30,942 bases of DNA from an uncultured Ruminococcus sp. (GTDB lineage: Bacteria > Bacillota > Clostridia > Oscillospirales > Ruminococcaceae). Location of the stretch: assembly GCA_900538575.1 (NCBI GenBank), contig UPZA01000020.1:1-30942 (forward strand), written 5' to 3'. Each line of letters begins with the position of its first letter. Position 1 is the stretch's first letter. The translations under genes were made by a program, and so were the position numbers. The notes beneath the pieces are model-generated. The model made no database searches and was not told the origin of the DNA. It saw only the letters and a list, made by a program, of their open reading frames with translations. Of this stretch, positions 23,138 to 30,942 are shown in pieces.

Positions 23138-23770
23138 ATGGAAGAGGAAGCTATCATAAAGAGAAAATATTCTATTCCCTATGAGATGTTCGGAGAGGCG
23201 TTCATAACGTTCCAGAAGAAGTTCGTTTATCCTCGGAATACCGTTATGGCGTCGCTGCTTATCGTCGCGGCGGCTCTCAACGTAGTTTATATAGCGCAGG
23301 GAAAAGCGACGACCTTCGGATATGTGCTTGTGCTCGTATGTCTTGCGCTTGCGTTTGTAAACTGGTATAATCCGAAAAAGCTCAGAAGAAATCTTATGGA
23401 ATCCATAAAGGGGATAGAAAACGACGTTTATCAGCTTCAGGTAATGGCGGATAAGCTTATTATCGGAACGGTTATAGAGCCGGAGGAAAACGGGGAAAGG
23501 CAGAAAGAGGAATACGAGGAGGTTTTCGGAGATACTCCGAAGGCTGAAGAAATAAGAGATACCGAAATATATCTTACAAAAGACGTAAGGGTAATAGAAA
23601 AAAAAGATTTTTTTATGGTTTATTTAAAAAGGGCTATGTTTTACGTTATTCCAAAAAAGGATTTTACCGAAGAGGAAATAACCGTTATGCAGATTCATTT
23701 TCAAAAAAAGCTTGAAAAAAATTACAGTGCAGATAAAAGCTTGAGTAAAACAACAGTGAAGAGGAAGTAA
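23138..23770 (+). CDS. YcxB-like membrane protein between gyrB and gyrA
   Basis: 210 residues. Two adjacent transmembrane segments (about 35-53 and 59-76) sit near the N terminus. A charged soluble domain follows, ending in VIEKKDFFMVYLKRAMFYVIPKKDFTEEEI (about 152-181). This layout and the FFMVYL...FYVIPK motif resemble the YcxB-like family, whose function is unknown. The insert EPEENGERQKEEYEEVFGDTPKAEE is strongly acidic. It has a GGAGAAAGGA site, starts 26 bases after gyrB and ends 4 bases before gyrA, so it must share their transcript. The family assignment is by pattern only. Confidence 0.7.
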   Translation: MEEEAIIKRKYSIPYEMFGEAFITFQKKFVYPRNTVMASLLIVAAALNVVYIAQGKATTFGYVLVLVCLALAFVNWYNPKKLRRNLMESIKGIENDVYQLQVMADKLIIGTVIEPEENGERQKEEYEEVFGDTPKAEEIRDTEIYLTKDVRVIEKKDFFMVYLKRAMFYVIPKKDFTEEEITVMQIHFQKKLEKNYSADKSLSKTTVKRK

Positions 23771-23774
23771 GAAA

Positions 23775-26324
23775 ATGTATAATGACAATTCAAAGGTCCG
23801 CAATGTCGATATAGATAAGGAAATGCGAAAATCATTCCTTGAATATTCTATGTCGGTTATAGTGGCAAGAGCGCTTCCGGACGTCAGAGACGGAATGAAG
23901 CCGGTGCACAGGCGTATTATATACACAATGAACGAGTCGGGAAACACCTATGACAAGGCCTATAGAAAGTGCGCGTATACGGTCGGAGAGGTGCTGGGTA
24001 AATATCATCCTCACGGCGACGCGTCCGTTTACGACGCCCTCGTTCGTCTTGCGCAGAAATTCTCCCTTCGTTATCCGCTTATAGACGGTCACGGAAACTT
24101 CGGCTCGGTAGACGGAGATCCGCCGGCTGCTTACCGTTATACTGAGGCAAGAATGTCGAAAATGGCGGGGGAAATGCTGACCGATATAGGAAAGGATACG
24201 ATCCCCTATACCACAAACTATGACGATAAGCTTAAAGAGCCTGTGGTTTTGCCAAGCAGATTTCCTAATCTTCTGGTGAACGGCTCAACCGGTATCGCAG
24301 TGGGAATGGCTACAAATATCCCTCCTCATAATTTGGGAGAGGTCATCGACGCTATCGACATGGTGATGGAAAATCCCGATTGCACTCTCGACGAAATAAT
24401 GGAGTGTATAAAGGGACCGGATTTTCCTACAGGCGGTATTATCATGGGACGCTCGGGAATCAGAGCCGCTTACGGAACAGGAAGAGGAAAAATAACGCTG
24501 AGGGCTAAAACCTCCATCGAAGAGATAAAGGGCAGACAGTGTATCATAATAACCGAAATTCCCTATATGGTTAACAAGGCAAGACTGGTCGAGAGTATGG
24601 CTAACCTTGTTAAGGACAAGAGAATCGACGGAATTCATTTTATAAGGGACGAATCCGGCAGAGACGGTATGAGAATCGTGGTTGAGCTGAAAAGGGACGC
24701 TGCCGCGCAGATTGTGCTGAATAAGCTTTTTTCATATACCCAGCTTCAGGATACGGTCGGAGTTATTATGCTCGCGCTGGTTGACGGAGAGCCGAAGGTT
24801 CTGACCTTAAAGCAGTGCCTTGAGCAATATGTAAAGTTTCAGGTAGAGGTTATCCGCCGCAGGACGGAATTCGATCTGAAAAAAGCAAAGGCAAGGGCGC
24901 ATATACTTGAAGGTCTGGTAATTGCCGCAGATAATATAGACGAGGTAGTAGAGATATGTAAGACCTCTGAAAGCATACCTCATTCCAAGCAGAGATTACA
25001 GGAAAGATTTAATCTTTCAGAGGCTCAGGCTGAAGCGATAGTACAGATGACGCTCGGAAAGCTGACGGGTCTTGAAAGACAGAAAATTCTTGACGAATTG
25101 GACGAGCTTCTGAAGAAGATAGCCGAGCTTGAGGCAATTTTAGCCGACGAGGAAAAAATACATCAGATTATAAAGGACGAGCTTGCCGAAATAAGAAGAA
25201 AGTATAACGACGACAGAAGAACTATGATTGAATCCGTAAGCGGAGAGGTCGATATAGAGGATCTTATTCCCAATGAGGAATGCGTCGTGACTTATACGAA
25301 TATCGGATATATTAAAAGAATGCCGGTCGACGTTTATAAGACTCAGAAAAGAGGGGGACGCGGAGTTTCCGGTATGAAGCAGCGCGAGGAGGATTTTGTA
25401 AGCGAAATGTTTATAGCCTCCGCACATGATAATATTCTTTTCATATCAAATAAGGGAATCATGTATAAGCTAAAGTGCTACGAGGTGCCGGAAGGCTCAA
25501 AGGCGTCAAGAGGCTTAAACGCCGTAAATCTTCTGCCGCTGGAGGAAAATGAGAAAATTGCCGCAATGATAAAAACCTCAGATTTTGACGAAGGCAAATA
25601 TATCAATATGGTTACGAAAAACGGCAAAATCAAGAGAACGGCTCTTTCAGCCTATAAAAACGTCCGCAAGAACGGTCTTATCGCTATAGGTCTTGACGAG
25701 GGCGACGAGATTGCCGGAGTGAGAATGACGGACGGAAACGCTCAGCTTTTCGTGGCTACGCATGACGGAATGGTTATACATCTTGAAGAGGATAAGGTAA
25801 GAGCAATGTCGCGTTCGGCGCACGGAGTAAGAGCTATCAAGCTCAGGGACGGCGACTATGTAGTTTCAATGGCAAGAGTAAGAAACGGAGCCACTCTGTT
25901 GACTGTGACTGACAAGGGATACGGAAAAAGAACCGAAATATCAGGATATAAGGTTCAGAACAGAGGCGGCTACGGCTTGAAAAATTATAAGGTCGGAGAG
26001 GAAAAGGGCTATATCTGCGGTATCAAGGTGGTTGATGAAAGCGACGATATAATTCTTATATCCAGCGACGGCGTTATAATAAGAATAAGGTGCGAGGATA
26101 TCAGGGTTATGGGAAGATATGCCGCGGGCGTTAGAGTTATGAAGGTTTCCGATGAAAACAAGGTAGTATCGTTTACAAGAGCCGAAAGGGACGAGGAAGC
26201 TGAGGTTGAGGCTGTGGAACAGCCGACAGAAGAGGAAATTGCCGAGGATATGAAAAATTCTGAGGCGGAGGAGGCGGAAAGCGAAGCCGCCGATCTGGAC
26301 GCTATTGACGAGGAAGAAAAATAA
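23775..26324 (+). CDS. gyrA: DNA gyrase subunit A
   Basis: The DNA-cleaving subunit of gyrase. 849 residues. The catalytic tyrosine is Y122 (AAYRYTEARMSK), in the same numbering as Escherichia coli. The quinolone region reads HPHGDASVYDAL, with alanine at position 83 and aspartate at 87. The GyrA box QKRGGRG near residue 527 begins the DNA-wrapping C-terminal domain, which marks it as gyrase rather than topoisomerase IV. An acidic tail (about 810-849) closes the protein. The ribosome binding sequence lies in the end of the YcxB-like gene. Confidence 0.98.
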   Translation: MYNDNSKVRNVDIDKEMRKSFLEYSMSVIVARALPDVRDGMKPVHRRIIYTMNESGNTYDKAYRKCAYTVGEVLGKYHPHGDASVYDALVRLAQKFSLRYPLIDGHGNFGSVDGDPPAAYRYTEARMSKMAGEMLTDIGKDTIPYTTNYDDKLKEPVVLPSRFPNLLVNGSTGIAVGMATNIPPHNLGEVIDAIDMVMENPDCTLDEIMECIKGPDFPTGGIIMGRSGIRAAYGTGRGKITLRAKTSIEEIKGRQCIIITEIPYMVNKARLVESMANLVKDKRIDGIHFIRDESGRDGMRIVVELKRDAAAQIVLNKLFSYTQLQDTVGVIMLALVDGEPKVLTLKQCLEQYVKFQVEVIRRRTEFDLKKAKARAHILEGLVIAADNIDEVVEICKTSESIPHSKQRLQERFNLSEAQAEAIVQMTLGKLTGLERQKILDELDELLKKIAELEAILADEEKIHQIIKDELAEIRRKYNDDRRTMIESVSGEVDIEDLIPNEECVVTYTNIGYIKRMPVDVYKTQKRGGRGVSGMKQREEDFVSEMFIASAHDNILFISNKGIMYKLKCYEVPEGSKASRGLNAVNLLPLEENEKIAAMIKTSDFDEGKYINMVTKNGKIKRTALSAYKNVRKNGLIAIGLDEGDEIAGVRMTDGNAQLFVATHDGMVIHLEEDKVRAMSRSAHGVRAIKLRDGDYVVSMARVRNGATLLTVTDKGYGKRTEISGYKVQNRGGYGLKNYKVGEEKGYICGIKVVDESDDIILISSDGVIIRIRCEDIRVMGRYAAGVRVMKVSDENKVVSFTRAERDEEAEVEAVEQPTEEEIAEDMKNSEAEEAESEAADLDAIDEEEK

Positions 26325-26773
26325 TGGAGTCTTTGAATGTAAAAACAAAGGCGGGATGCGCCGCGGTTATGACCGCGGCAAGTCTTTTCGCACAGTGGGC
26401 GCATTGGTTTATATTTGAAAAGATAGAATTTTCAAGCTTTTATCTGTTTTTTACTCCGCTTGTACTATGCTTTATGTATCGTCTGCTCATGGCGGACAGC
26501 GAAAACGGAGGAAGATTTTCCAAGCCGTTTATATTTATATTTACGGTTGCGCTGCCCCTTGCAGCCGCGTTTATAATAAGCGCATTTATGCTTTTGAATT
26601 ATCCCGATATAAGCACGTTTTCAGCGGTCAGGCAGGAAAGCGGCATACCCTCCGAGCTGATTGCTCTTTATTCGGGCAGAATATTTATAACCTCTGTTTA
26701 TCTTCTGGCTTATTCGGGCATTGATATTTTTATTTCAAAAATATGGCGGAATTTAAAAAAATCCGGAAAATAA
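26324..26773 (+). CDS. Membrane protein of unknown function
   Basis: 149 residues; I do not recognise the family. Four predicted membrane segments (about 11-31, 38-56, 69-92 and 118-138) and a basic C terminus (KIWRNLKKSGK). The ATG overlaps the gyrA stop by one base (TAATG), so it is translationally coupled to gyrA and belongs to the same operon. A terminator follows. No catalytic motif is visible. Confidence 0.75.
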   Translation: MESLNVKTKAGCAAVMTAASLFAQWAHWFIFEKIEFSSFYLFFTPLVLCFMYRLLMADSENGGRFSKPFIFIFTVALPLAAAFIISAFMLLNYPDISTFSAVRQESGIPSELIALYSGRIFITSVYLLAYSGIDIFISKIWRNLKKSGK

Positions 26774-26785
26774 TATATTTTTTAC

Positions 26786-26814
26786 GGAACGTTTACAAGG
26801 CGTTCCTTTTTCTT
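26786..26814 (+). terminator. Terminator of the gyrase operon
   Basis: GGAACG/CGTTCC stem (26786-26791 and 26801-26806) with a 9-base loop followed by TTTTTCTTT, just after the unknown membrane gene. Confidence 0.75.
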
Positions 26815-26840
26815 TGAAAATTTTCCGTTATAAATATATC

Positions 26841-26869
26841 TTGACAAAGGCTAAAAATTGTTGTATACT
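26841..26869 (+). promoter_or_regulatory. Promoter and possible operator of the gntR-ABC operon
   Basis: TTGACA (26841-26846), a 17-base spacer and TATACT (26864-26869). The inverted repeat ACTAA-ctgta-TTAGT at 26867-26881 overlaps the end of the -10 and the start point, where an autorepressing GntR protein of the YtrA type would be expected to bind. Confidence 0.8.
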
Positions 26870-26917
26870 AACTGTATTAGTTGATATCGTACACCAAATG
26901 GCCGGGGAGGTGGCATA

Positions 26918-27271
26918 ATGTTTGACCTTGATCTTCAAAGCAGAACTCCGATATACGAGCAGCTCTATAAAAAAACAGTGGAGCTGATCATCAAAGGGGT
27001 GTTAAAGGAAAATGAACAATTACCCAGCGTTAGAAGTCTTGCAAAGGATCTGAGCGTAAACCCTAATACAGTATCAAAGGCTTATCAGGAGCTTGAGAGA
27101 AATAAGATAATATATTCGGTTTCCGGAAGGGGCAGCTTTGTTTCAAAGATCGTGGATTCTTCAGTCAAGGATTATATACTTTCCGATTTTGATGAAAAAG
27201 CCTCCGAGGCGCTGAAAATCGGTATTTCAAAGGATGAGCTCAAGGAAAGAATAGAGGAGATGGAAATATGA
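26918..27271 (+). CDS. GntR-family transcriptional regulator, YtrA type
   Basis: 117 residues: an N-terminal winged helix-turn-helix (about 8-76) with YEQLYKKTVELIIKGVLKENEQLPSVRSLAKDLSVNPNTVSKAYQELERNKIIYSVSGRGSFV, and a short C-terminal tail of about 40 residues instead of a ligand domain. This is the YtrA subfamily, which usually represses its own ABC-transporter operon. GGGGAGG precedes the ATG. The stop overlaps the ATPase start by 4 bases. Confidence 0.93.
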   Translation: MFDLDLQSRTPIYEQLYKKTVELIIKGVLKENEQLPSVRSLAKDLSVNPNTVSKAYQELERNKIIYSVSGRGSFVSKIVDSSVKDYILSDFDEKASEALKIGISKDELKERIEEMEI

Positions 27272-28200
27272 TAGAGCTTAAAGAGGTTACAAAGCAGTTT
27301 GACGATTTCAAGGTGCTTGATAAAATAAGCCTTACTATTCCAAAAGGCGCTGCTTTTGGGCTTTTAGGATCGAACGGCGCCGGAAAATCGACGATTCTCC
27401 GCCTTATATCCGGTATTTATTCGGCGGAGGAGGGCGAGGTAACGGCGGATAATCAAAACATATACGATAATCCGGCAATAAAGGAAAGAATATTTTTTAT
27501 AAACGACGAAACTATACAATTTACTAATTTTACTCTGGAAGAACTTAAAAATTATTATAAAAGCTTTTATCCTAAATTTTCAGAGGAGCTTTTTGAAAAG
27601 CTGAGAACTACGATAAATCTGCCTTTAAAAAAGAAGCTGAACGCTTTTTCAAAGGGAATGAAGCGTCAGGCGGTTGTAATAACGGCTCTTGCATGCCAAA
27701 CGGACTATCTGCTGCTGGACGAGGCGTTTGACGGTCTTGATCCTACCATGAGAATAATTGTTAAAAGAATGCTGGTTGACGCCATGTTAGACAGGGAGCT
27801 GACTACGGTTATATCTTCCCACAATCTCAAGGAAATTAACGAGGTCTGCGACAGGGTAGCGCTGCTTCATCAGGGGAAAATAGTTTTTGCAAGAGAGCTT
27901 GACAGCGTAAAGGGTAATATACATAAGATTCAGGCGGTATTCAGAGCCGCGGATTCGTCTATGCCTCAGTATTACAGCAAGGAGGAGCTTTCCGGAACGG
28001 GGATTGAGATTCTCCATTTTGAAAAAAACCAGAGCGTTTATCACATAATAGCCAAGGGAGATGTGGAGGATATAAAAGAAAAGCTTCAGCCTAAGGATCC
28101 TGTAGTGCTTGACATTATACCGCTTTCGCTGGAGGAAATATTTATTTATGAAATGGAGGCGCTGGGCTATGACTTTAACGCGATTGAAATCGACAAATAA
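27268..28200 (+). CDS. ABC transporter ATP-binding protein
   Basis: 310 residues. Walker A is GSNGAGKST (about 34-42); the signature is NAFSKGMKRQ (about 125-134), with SKGM in place of the common SGGQ as in many exporter and bacitracin-type ATPases; Walker B is YLLLDEAFDGLDP (about 147-159); the switch histidine lies in SSHNLKE (about 183-189). A C-terminal extension of about 85 residues follows. It is coupled to gntR upstream and overlaps the permease by 32 bases. The substrate is not evident. Confidence 0.94.
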   Translation: MIELKEVTKQFDDFKVLDKISLTIPKGAAFGLLGSNGAGKSTILRLISGIYSAEEGEVTADNQNIYDNPAIKERIFFINDETIQFTNFTLEELKNYYKSFYPKFSEELFEKLRTTINLPLKKKLNAFSKGMKRQAVVITALACQTDYLLLDEAFDGLDPTMRIIVKRMLVDAMLDRELTTVISSHNLKEINEVCDRVALLHQGKIVFARELDSVKGNIHKIQAVFRAADSSMPQYYSKEELSGTGIEILHFEKNQSVYHIIAKGDVEDIKEKLQPKDPVVLDIIPLSLEEIFIYEMEALGYDFNAIEIDK

Positions 28201-30712
28201 TACGAGATTTCTGACCAATTTTAAATTATCTGTAAAATCCGGCAGGAAAATACTTATCGTTTTATCAGTTTTGCAGCTTCTCGGACTGCCTGTCATGGCG
28301 GCGGTAGCGGTTTCAGCCGCGGCGGACGACGGCGGAAACTCGGCGCAGTCTCAGGTAGCTTTCATACTCATATCAATTTTCTGTCTTGCGGCCGCCGTAC
28401 TCTGCGGAATAATTATAGCTGTGAACAATTTCAGCTATCTCTATAAAAAATCGCAGGTCGATATGATTTATTCCCTTCCCATAAAGAAAAAATTCAAGTT
28501 CCTCAGCGATTATGCGTCCGGACTTGTTATATATATAGTACCCTACATAGTCGCGTGCATTATCTGCAATTTTATACTTTTTTGCGGCAGAGTCTGCGTT
28601 GATGAGCTTACTGAAATATTTTCAGACGGTTCCTTAATGACTCTTGTTATGCAGGGAGAGTTTGCGGGACTGTTAGTTATGATAATGCTTTATACGCTTT
28701 CAGTACTTGTTTTATCCTGCTGCGGGACGCTTTTTGAAAGCATCATGAATATATTTATGATAAACGGACTTATTCCCGGGGCAATATCGGTTGTTGCGGC
28801 AATGCTTTTCGCCAATCTTTACGGAGTGCCGATATTTGAAACGGTAGCGCCGGTTTTAGGATATACAAGTCCCTTGGGCGCGGTTATATATATGATTTAC
28901 GTTTTGGGAAGCGAGGAATATATATACAGCTCGGAAGTATTCAGTATAAATGCGGGCGTCTACGGAAAGTGGGTATTGTTTTTTCTCGGCGCGACGGCGC
29001 TTTATTTTCTGCTGACTATGTTTCTCTATAACCGCAGAAAGGCGGAGGACGTATCTAAGCCTTACGTTTTCAAGCTGTTATATTACATAGTTGTTACCGT
29101 TATATCAATGGCTATATCTCTTATTGCGAGATATCAGTTTTCTATGATATTTCCGGTAATTATTTTCTCATTTATAGTTTATATGATATTTGAGGTAATA
29201 ACAAACAGGGGCTTTAAGAAAATTTATAAGTCCTTGATAAGATACGCCGTCACAATGGTTGGAATACTGATTATCTGCGTTGCCGCAATAGGTACCCGCG
29301 GTTTCGGCGTTGAGGGAAAGACATATTCGCCGTCTAGAGTTAAAAGCGTGGAGGTAAGCTACGGCGGAATTGACAATATTATGGACTTATATAGCGCAAT
29401 AGACGGATACAGCATGTCTATGTATATGGAAAACGGTAATCTGATTGAATATAAGGACAGTGAAATAATAGAGAAAATAACGCAGGTTCAAAAGGACGCT
29501 ATAAAAACCTACCGCAGCGGAGAATACGGCAATTACAGCAGCATGGAGAATATTTTTTACCAATCTGTTTATTATGAGGGAGATTACGATTTAAATTATG
29601 AAGAATCCTATGATTATCCCTGTTATGATATAACCTTTAGGTTTAATCTTAAGACGGGAGGAAAGGTTAAGAGAAATTATCAGCTAAGCTTTAATCAGAT
29701 AAAGGAGCTTTTCATTCTTGATTCCACAGAGGAGCTTGCGGAGCGGCGTGCGGACTATCTTTACGATTCGCTTATCAGGGAATTCAACAATAACAAATAT
29801 AAGGTATATACGCTAAACTATAACTACATAAAAAATAATTACAGCGATACGGAACAAATATCTATGAATCCTGACGAGGCCAAGCAGCTCAAAGAAAATT
29901 ACAGGCTCGACTATCTTGAATCCTCCTTAGACGAGCTTTCGTCCTCAAGAGTCGTATGCTATGTAAACGGAAATATACCAATCAGGGAATGCTTTGAGAG
30001 GACAATAAGCTTTATAAAAAATCACGGCGGTCTTGAGATTTCTTCACATTATCCGTATTACATGCTGGAATTAGAGGGTATACTTTATCCGCCGGAGGGC
30101 TTTGAAAGCTGGGGCAGAAATGATGTAACGGCAACCTTCGGCTACGTTAAGGTAATGGAATCGCTGGGACATGTTTTAACAAACGGTCAGACTCTGGATC
30201 TGCTTAAATACGCAACCTCAAGCTTTTACGCAGAGGAAGACTGCTATGTTATGGAAATAAACGGCGAATATTACGCAGTGCCGGCGGAAAACAGCCAAAA
30301 GGCGGCTAAGCTTTATGAGGATAGCAGGAATAAAGTAAACCGATATGAATTTGACGAATTTATGGAGGATTTAAGCTATTACAGCGACGCGGACGCTTTT
30401 ATAAACGATTTAATTGATGGAGATTATTATTTTTATGCAGATATAGAAAAAGCGATGGATATGCGATGGATAAGAAACGTCGGCGATTTCAGCGAATATT
30501 CACGGAATTTGGGCAATGATGTTTCAGAGGAGGCAAAGCAGACCTGGAACGAATTTAATCTGCTTAAAAAATTTTTCAACTTTACGTCGCTGGAGGAATA
30601 TAAATATAACGCGGACGAAAAGGGTGAAAGCTACGATATAAACAGTCTGGAAAATGAATGGATAGAATATAAAGAGGCGTTTCCCGCAATAAGCTCAAAA
30701 AGCCTTAAATAA
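28169..30712 (+). CDS. ABC transporter permease with a large C-terminal outside domain
   Basis: The ATG at 28169 follows GGAGG at 9 bases and overlaps the ATPase end; it gives 847 residues, while an in-frame ATG at 28109 would add 20 lying fully inside the ATPase gene. About nine membrane segments are visible (28-50, 63-85, 117-139, 166-186, 200-220, 267-287, 303-321, 326-344, 358-376). They are followed by about 467 residues with no further hydrophobic segment, rich in tyrosine, asparagine and acidic residues (for example SYDYPCYDITFRF). An odd number of segments with the N terminus inside would put this domain outside the cell. I do not recognise the domain. A strong terminator follows. Confidence 0.8.
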   Translation: MTLTRLKSTNNTRFLTNFKLSVKSGRKILIVLSVLQLLGLPVMAAVAVSAAADDGGNSAQSQVAFILISIFCLAAAVLCGIIIAVNNFSYLYKKSQVDMIYSLPIKKKFKFLSDYASGLVIYIVPYIVACIICNFILFCGRVCVDELTEIFSDGSLMTLVMQGEFAGLLVMIMLYTLSVLVLSCCGTLFESIMNIFMINGLIPGAISVVAAMLFANLYGVPIFETVAPVLGYTSPLGAVIYMIYVLGSEEYIYSSEVFSINAGVYGKWVLFFLGATALYFLLTMFLYNRRKAEDVSKPYVFKLLYYIVVTVISMAISLIARYQFSMIFPVIIFSFIVYMIFEVITNRGFKKIYKSLIRYAVTMVGILIICVAAIGTRGFGVEGKTYSPSRVKSVEVSYGGIDNIMDLYSAIDGYSMSMYMENGNLIEYKDSEIIEKITQVQKDAIKTYRSGEYGNYSSMENIFYQSVYYEGDYDLNYEESYDYPCYDITFRFNLKTGGKVKRNYQLSFNQIKELFILDSTEELAERRADYLYDSLIREFNNNKYKVYTLNYNYIKNNYSDTEQISMNPDEAKQLKENYRLDYLESSLDELSSSRVVCYVNGNIPIRECFERTISFIKNHGGLEISSHYPYYMLELEGILYPPEGFESWGRNDVTATFGYVKVMESLGHVLTNGQTLDLLKYATSSFYAEEDCYVMEINGEYYAVPAENSQKAAKLYEDSRNKVNRYEFDEFMEDLSYYSDADAFINDLIDGDYYFYADIEKAMDMRWIRNVGDFSEYSRNLGNDVSEEAKQTWNEFNLLKKFFNFTSLEEYKYNADEKGESYDINSLENEWIEYKEAFPAISSKSLK

Positions 30713-30744
30713 AAATATCCCCCGAAAAACGGGGGATATTTTTT
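30713..30744 (+). terminator. Terminator of the gntR-ABC operon
   Basis: A 12-bp stem with a CCCCCG/CGGGGG core (30713-30724 and 30730-30741), AAAAA loop and T run, starting directly after the permease stop codon. Confidence 0.93.
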
Positions 30745-30942
30745 GCTTTTTAGAAAAGCAAGGTAAAACTATGTTTATTTCTTTTCCCTCATTTTTTTGC
30801 TCGCAAGATTTAGCTTTTGTGAAAAGCATGGTAAAAGTATTTTTCATTTCTTTGCACGCAATGTTTAGCTTTTACGAAAAGCATAGTAAAAGTATTTTTC
30901 ATTTCTTTGCTCGCAAGATTTAGCTTTTACGAAAAGCATAGT
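30745..30942 (+). repeat. 55-bp tandem repeats with hairpin cores, running off the window
   Basis: GCTTTT...AAAAGC hairpin cores begin at 30745, 30813, 30868 and 30923. The last three are exactly 55 bases apart; the first is a diverged 68-base unit. Each repeat reads roughly TTTAGCTTTT-ACG-AAAAGCATAGTAAAAGTATTTTTCATTTCTTTGC-TCGCAAGA. There is no gene in this 230-base end region as far as it can be seen. Confidence 0.85.

Noticed and set aside
28764..28780. Noc-binding-site-like sequence around TTCCCGGGG
   Set aside because: Only about nine of fourteen bases match ATTTCCCGGGAAAT, and it lies inside the permease coding sequence; chance is the simpler explanation.
30745..30942. CRISPR array at the window end
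   Set aside because: The whole 55-bp unit repeats, with no unique spacers between short repeats.

Overview
This window is the replication-origin region of a low-to-moderate GC, endospore-forming Firmicute. It most resembles class Clostridia, perhaps an Oscillospiraceae/Ruminococcus-like lineage; that placement is inference from gene order and protein style, with no database search. The gene order rnpA-yidD-yidC-jag-mnmE-mnmG-rsmG-noc-parA-parB on one side and dnaA-dnaN-yaaA-recF-remB-gyrB-gyrA on the other is the classical Firmicutes origin layout. SpoVAD and SpoVAE indicate spore formation.

Layout. Positions 1-15.8 kb form the left arm, read almost entirely on the minus strand: a cut tRNA-Val, recG, serS, parB, parA, noc, rsmG, mnmG, mnmE, jag (khpB), yidC, yidD, rnpA and rpmH. 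The only exceptions are a small plus-strand block (spoVAD, spoVAE and a zinc phospholipase C-like gene, 2.4-4.5 kb), which runs head-on to replication leaving the origin. Positions 16.1-30.7 kb form the right arm, all on the plus strand: dnaA, oriC, dnaN, yaaA, recF, remB, gyrB, a YcxB-like membrane protein, gyrA, an unknown membrane protein, and a gntR-ABC ATPase-permease operon. A strong terminator and 55-bp tandem repeats follow and run off the window.

Origin. The 777-bp dnaA-dnaN gap holds about a dozen DnaA-box-like sites in a relaxed form (core TTTCAACA or TTTCCACA), a box followed by five CTA triplets (the DnaA-trio signature), an AT-only tract, and then 2.6 copies of a roughly 100-bp tandem repeat ending in a hairpin just before the dnaN ribosome binding site. 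Two perfect parS palindromes lie in the left arm, one inside the 3' end of noc and one between mnmE and mnmG. Together with ParA, ParB and Noc they make up the segregation and nucleoid-occlusion module.

Start-site decisions. mnmG is best started at 11218 (626 aa), noc at 8495 (285 aa), recF at 19620 (375 aa) and the ABC permease at 28169 (847 aa). rpmH (44 aa, GTG start) lies at 15707-15841. yidD and remB use TTG. Most of the window is conserved housekeeping. The less ordinary parts are the oriC repeats, the divergent SerRS in the parAB operon, the signal-less phospholipase C-like protein beside a spoVA pair without spoVAC, the membrane genes embedded around gyrA, and the permease with a very large predicted outside domain.
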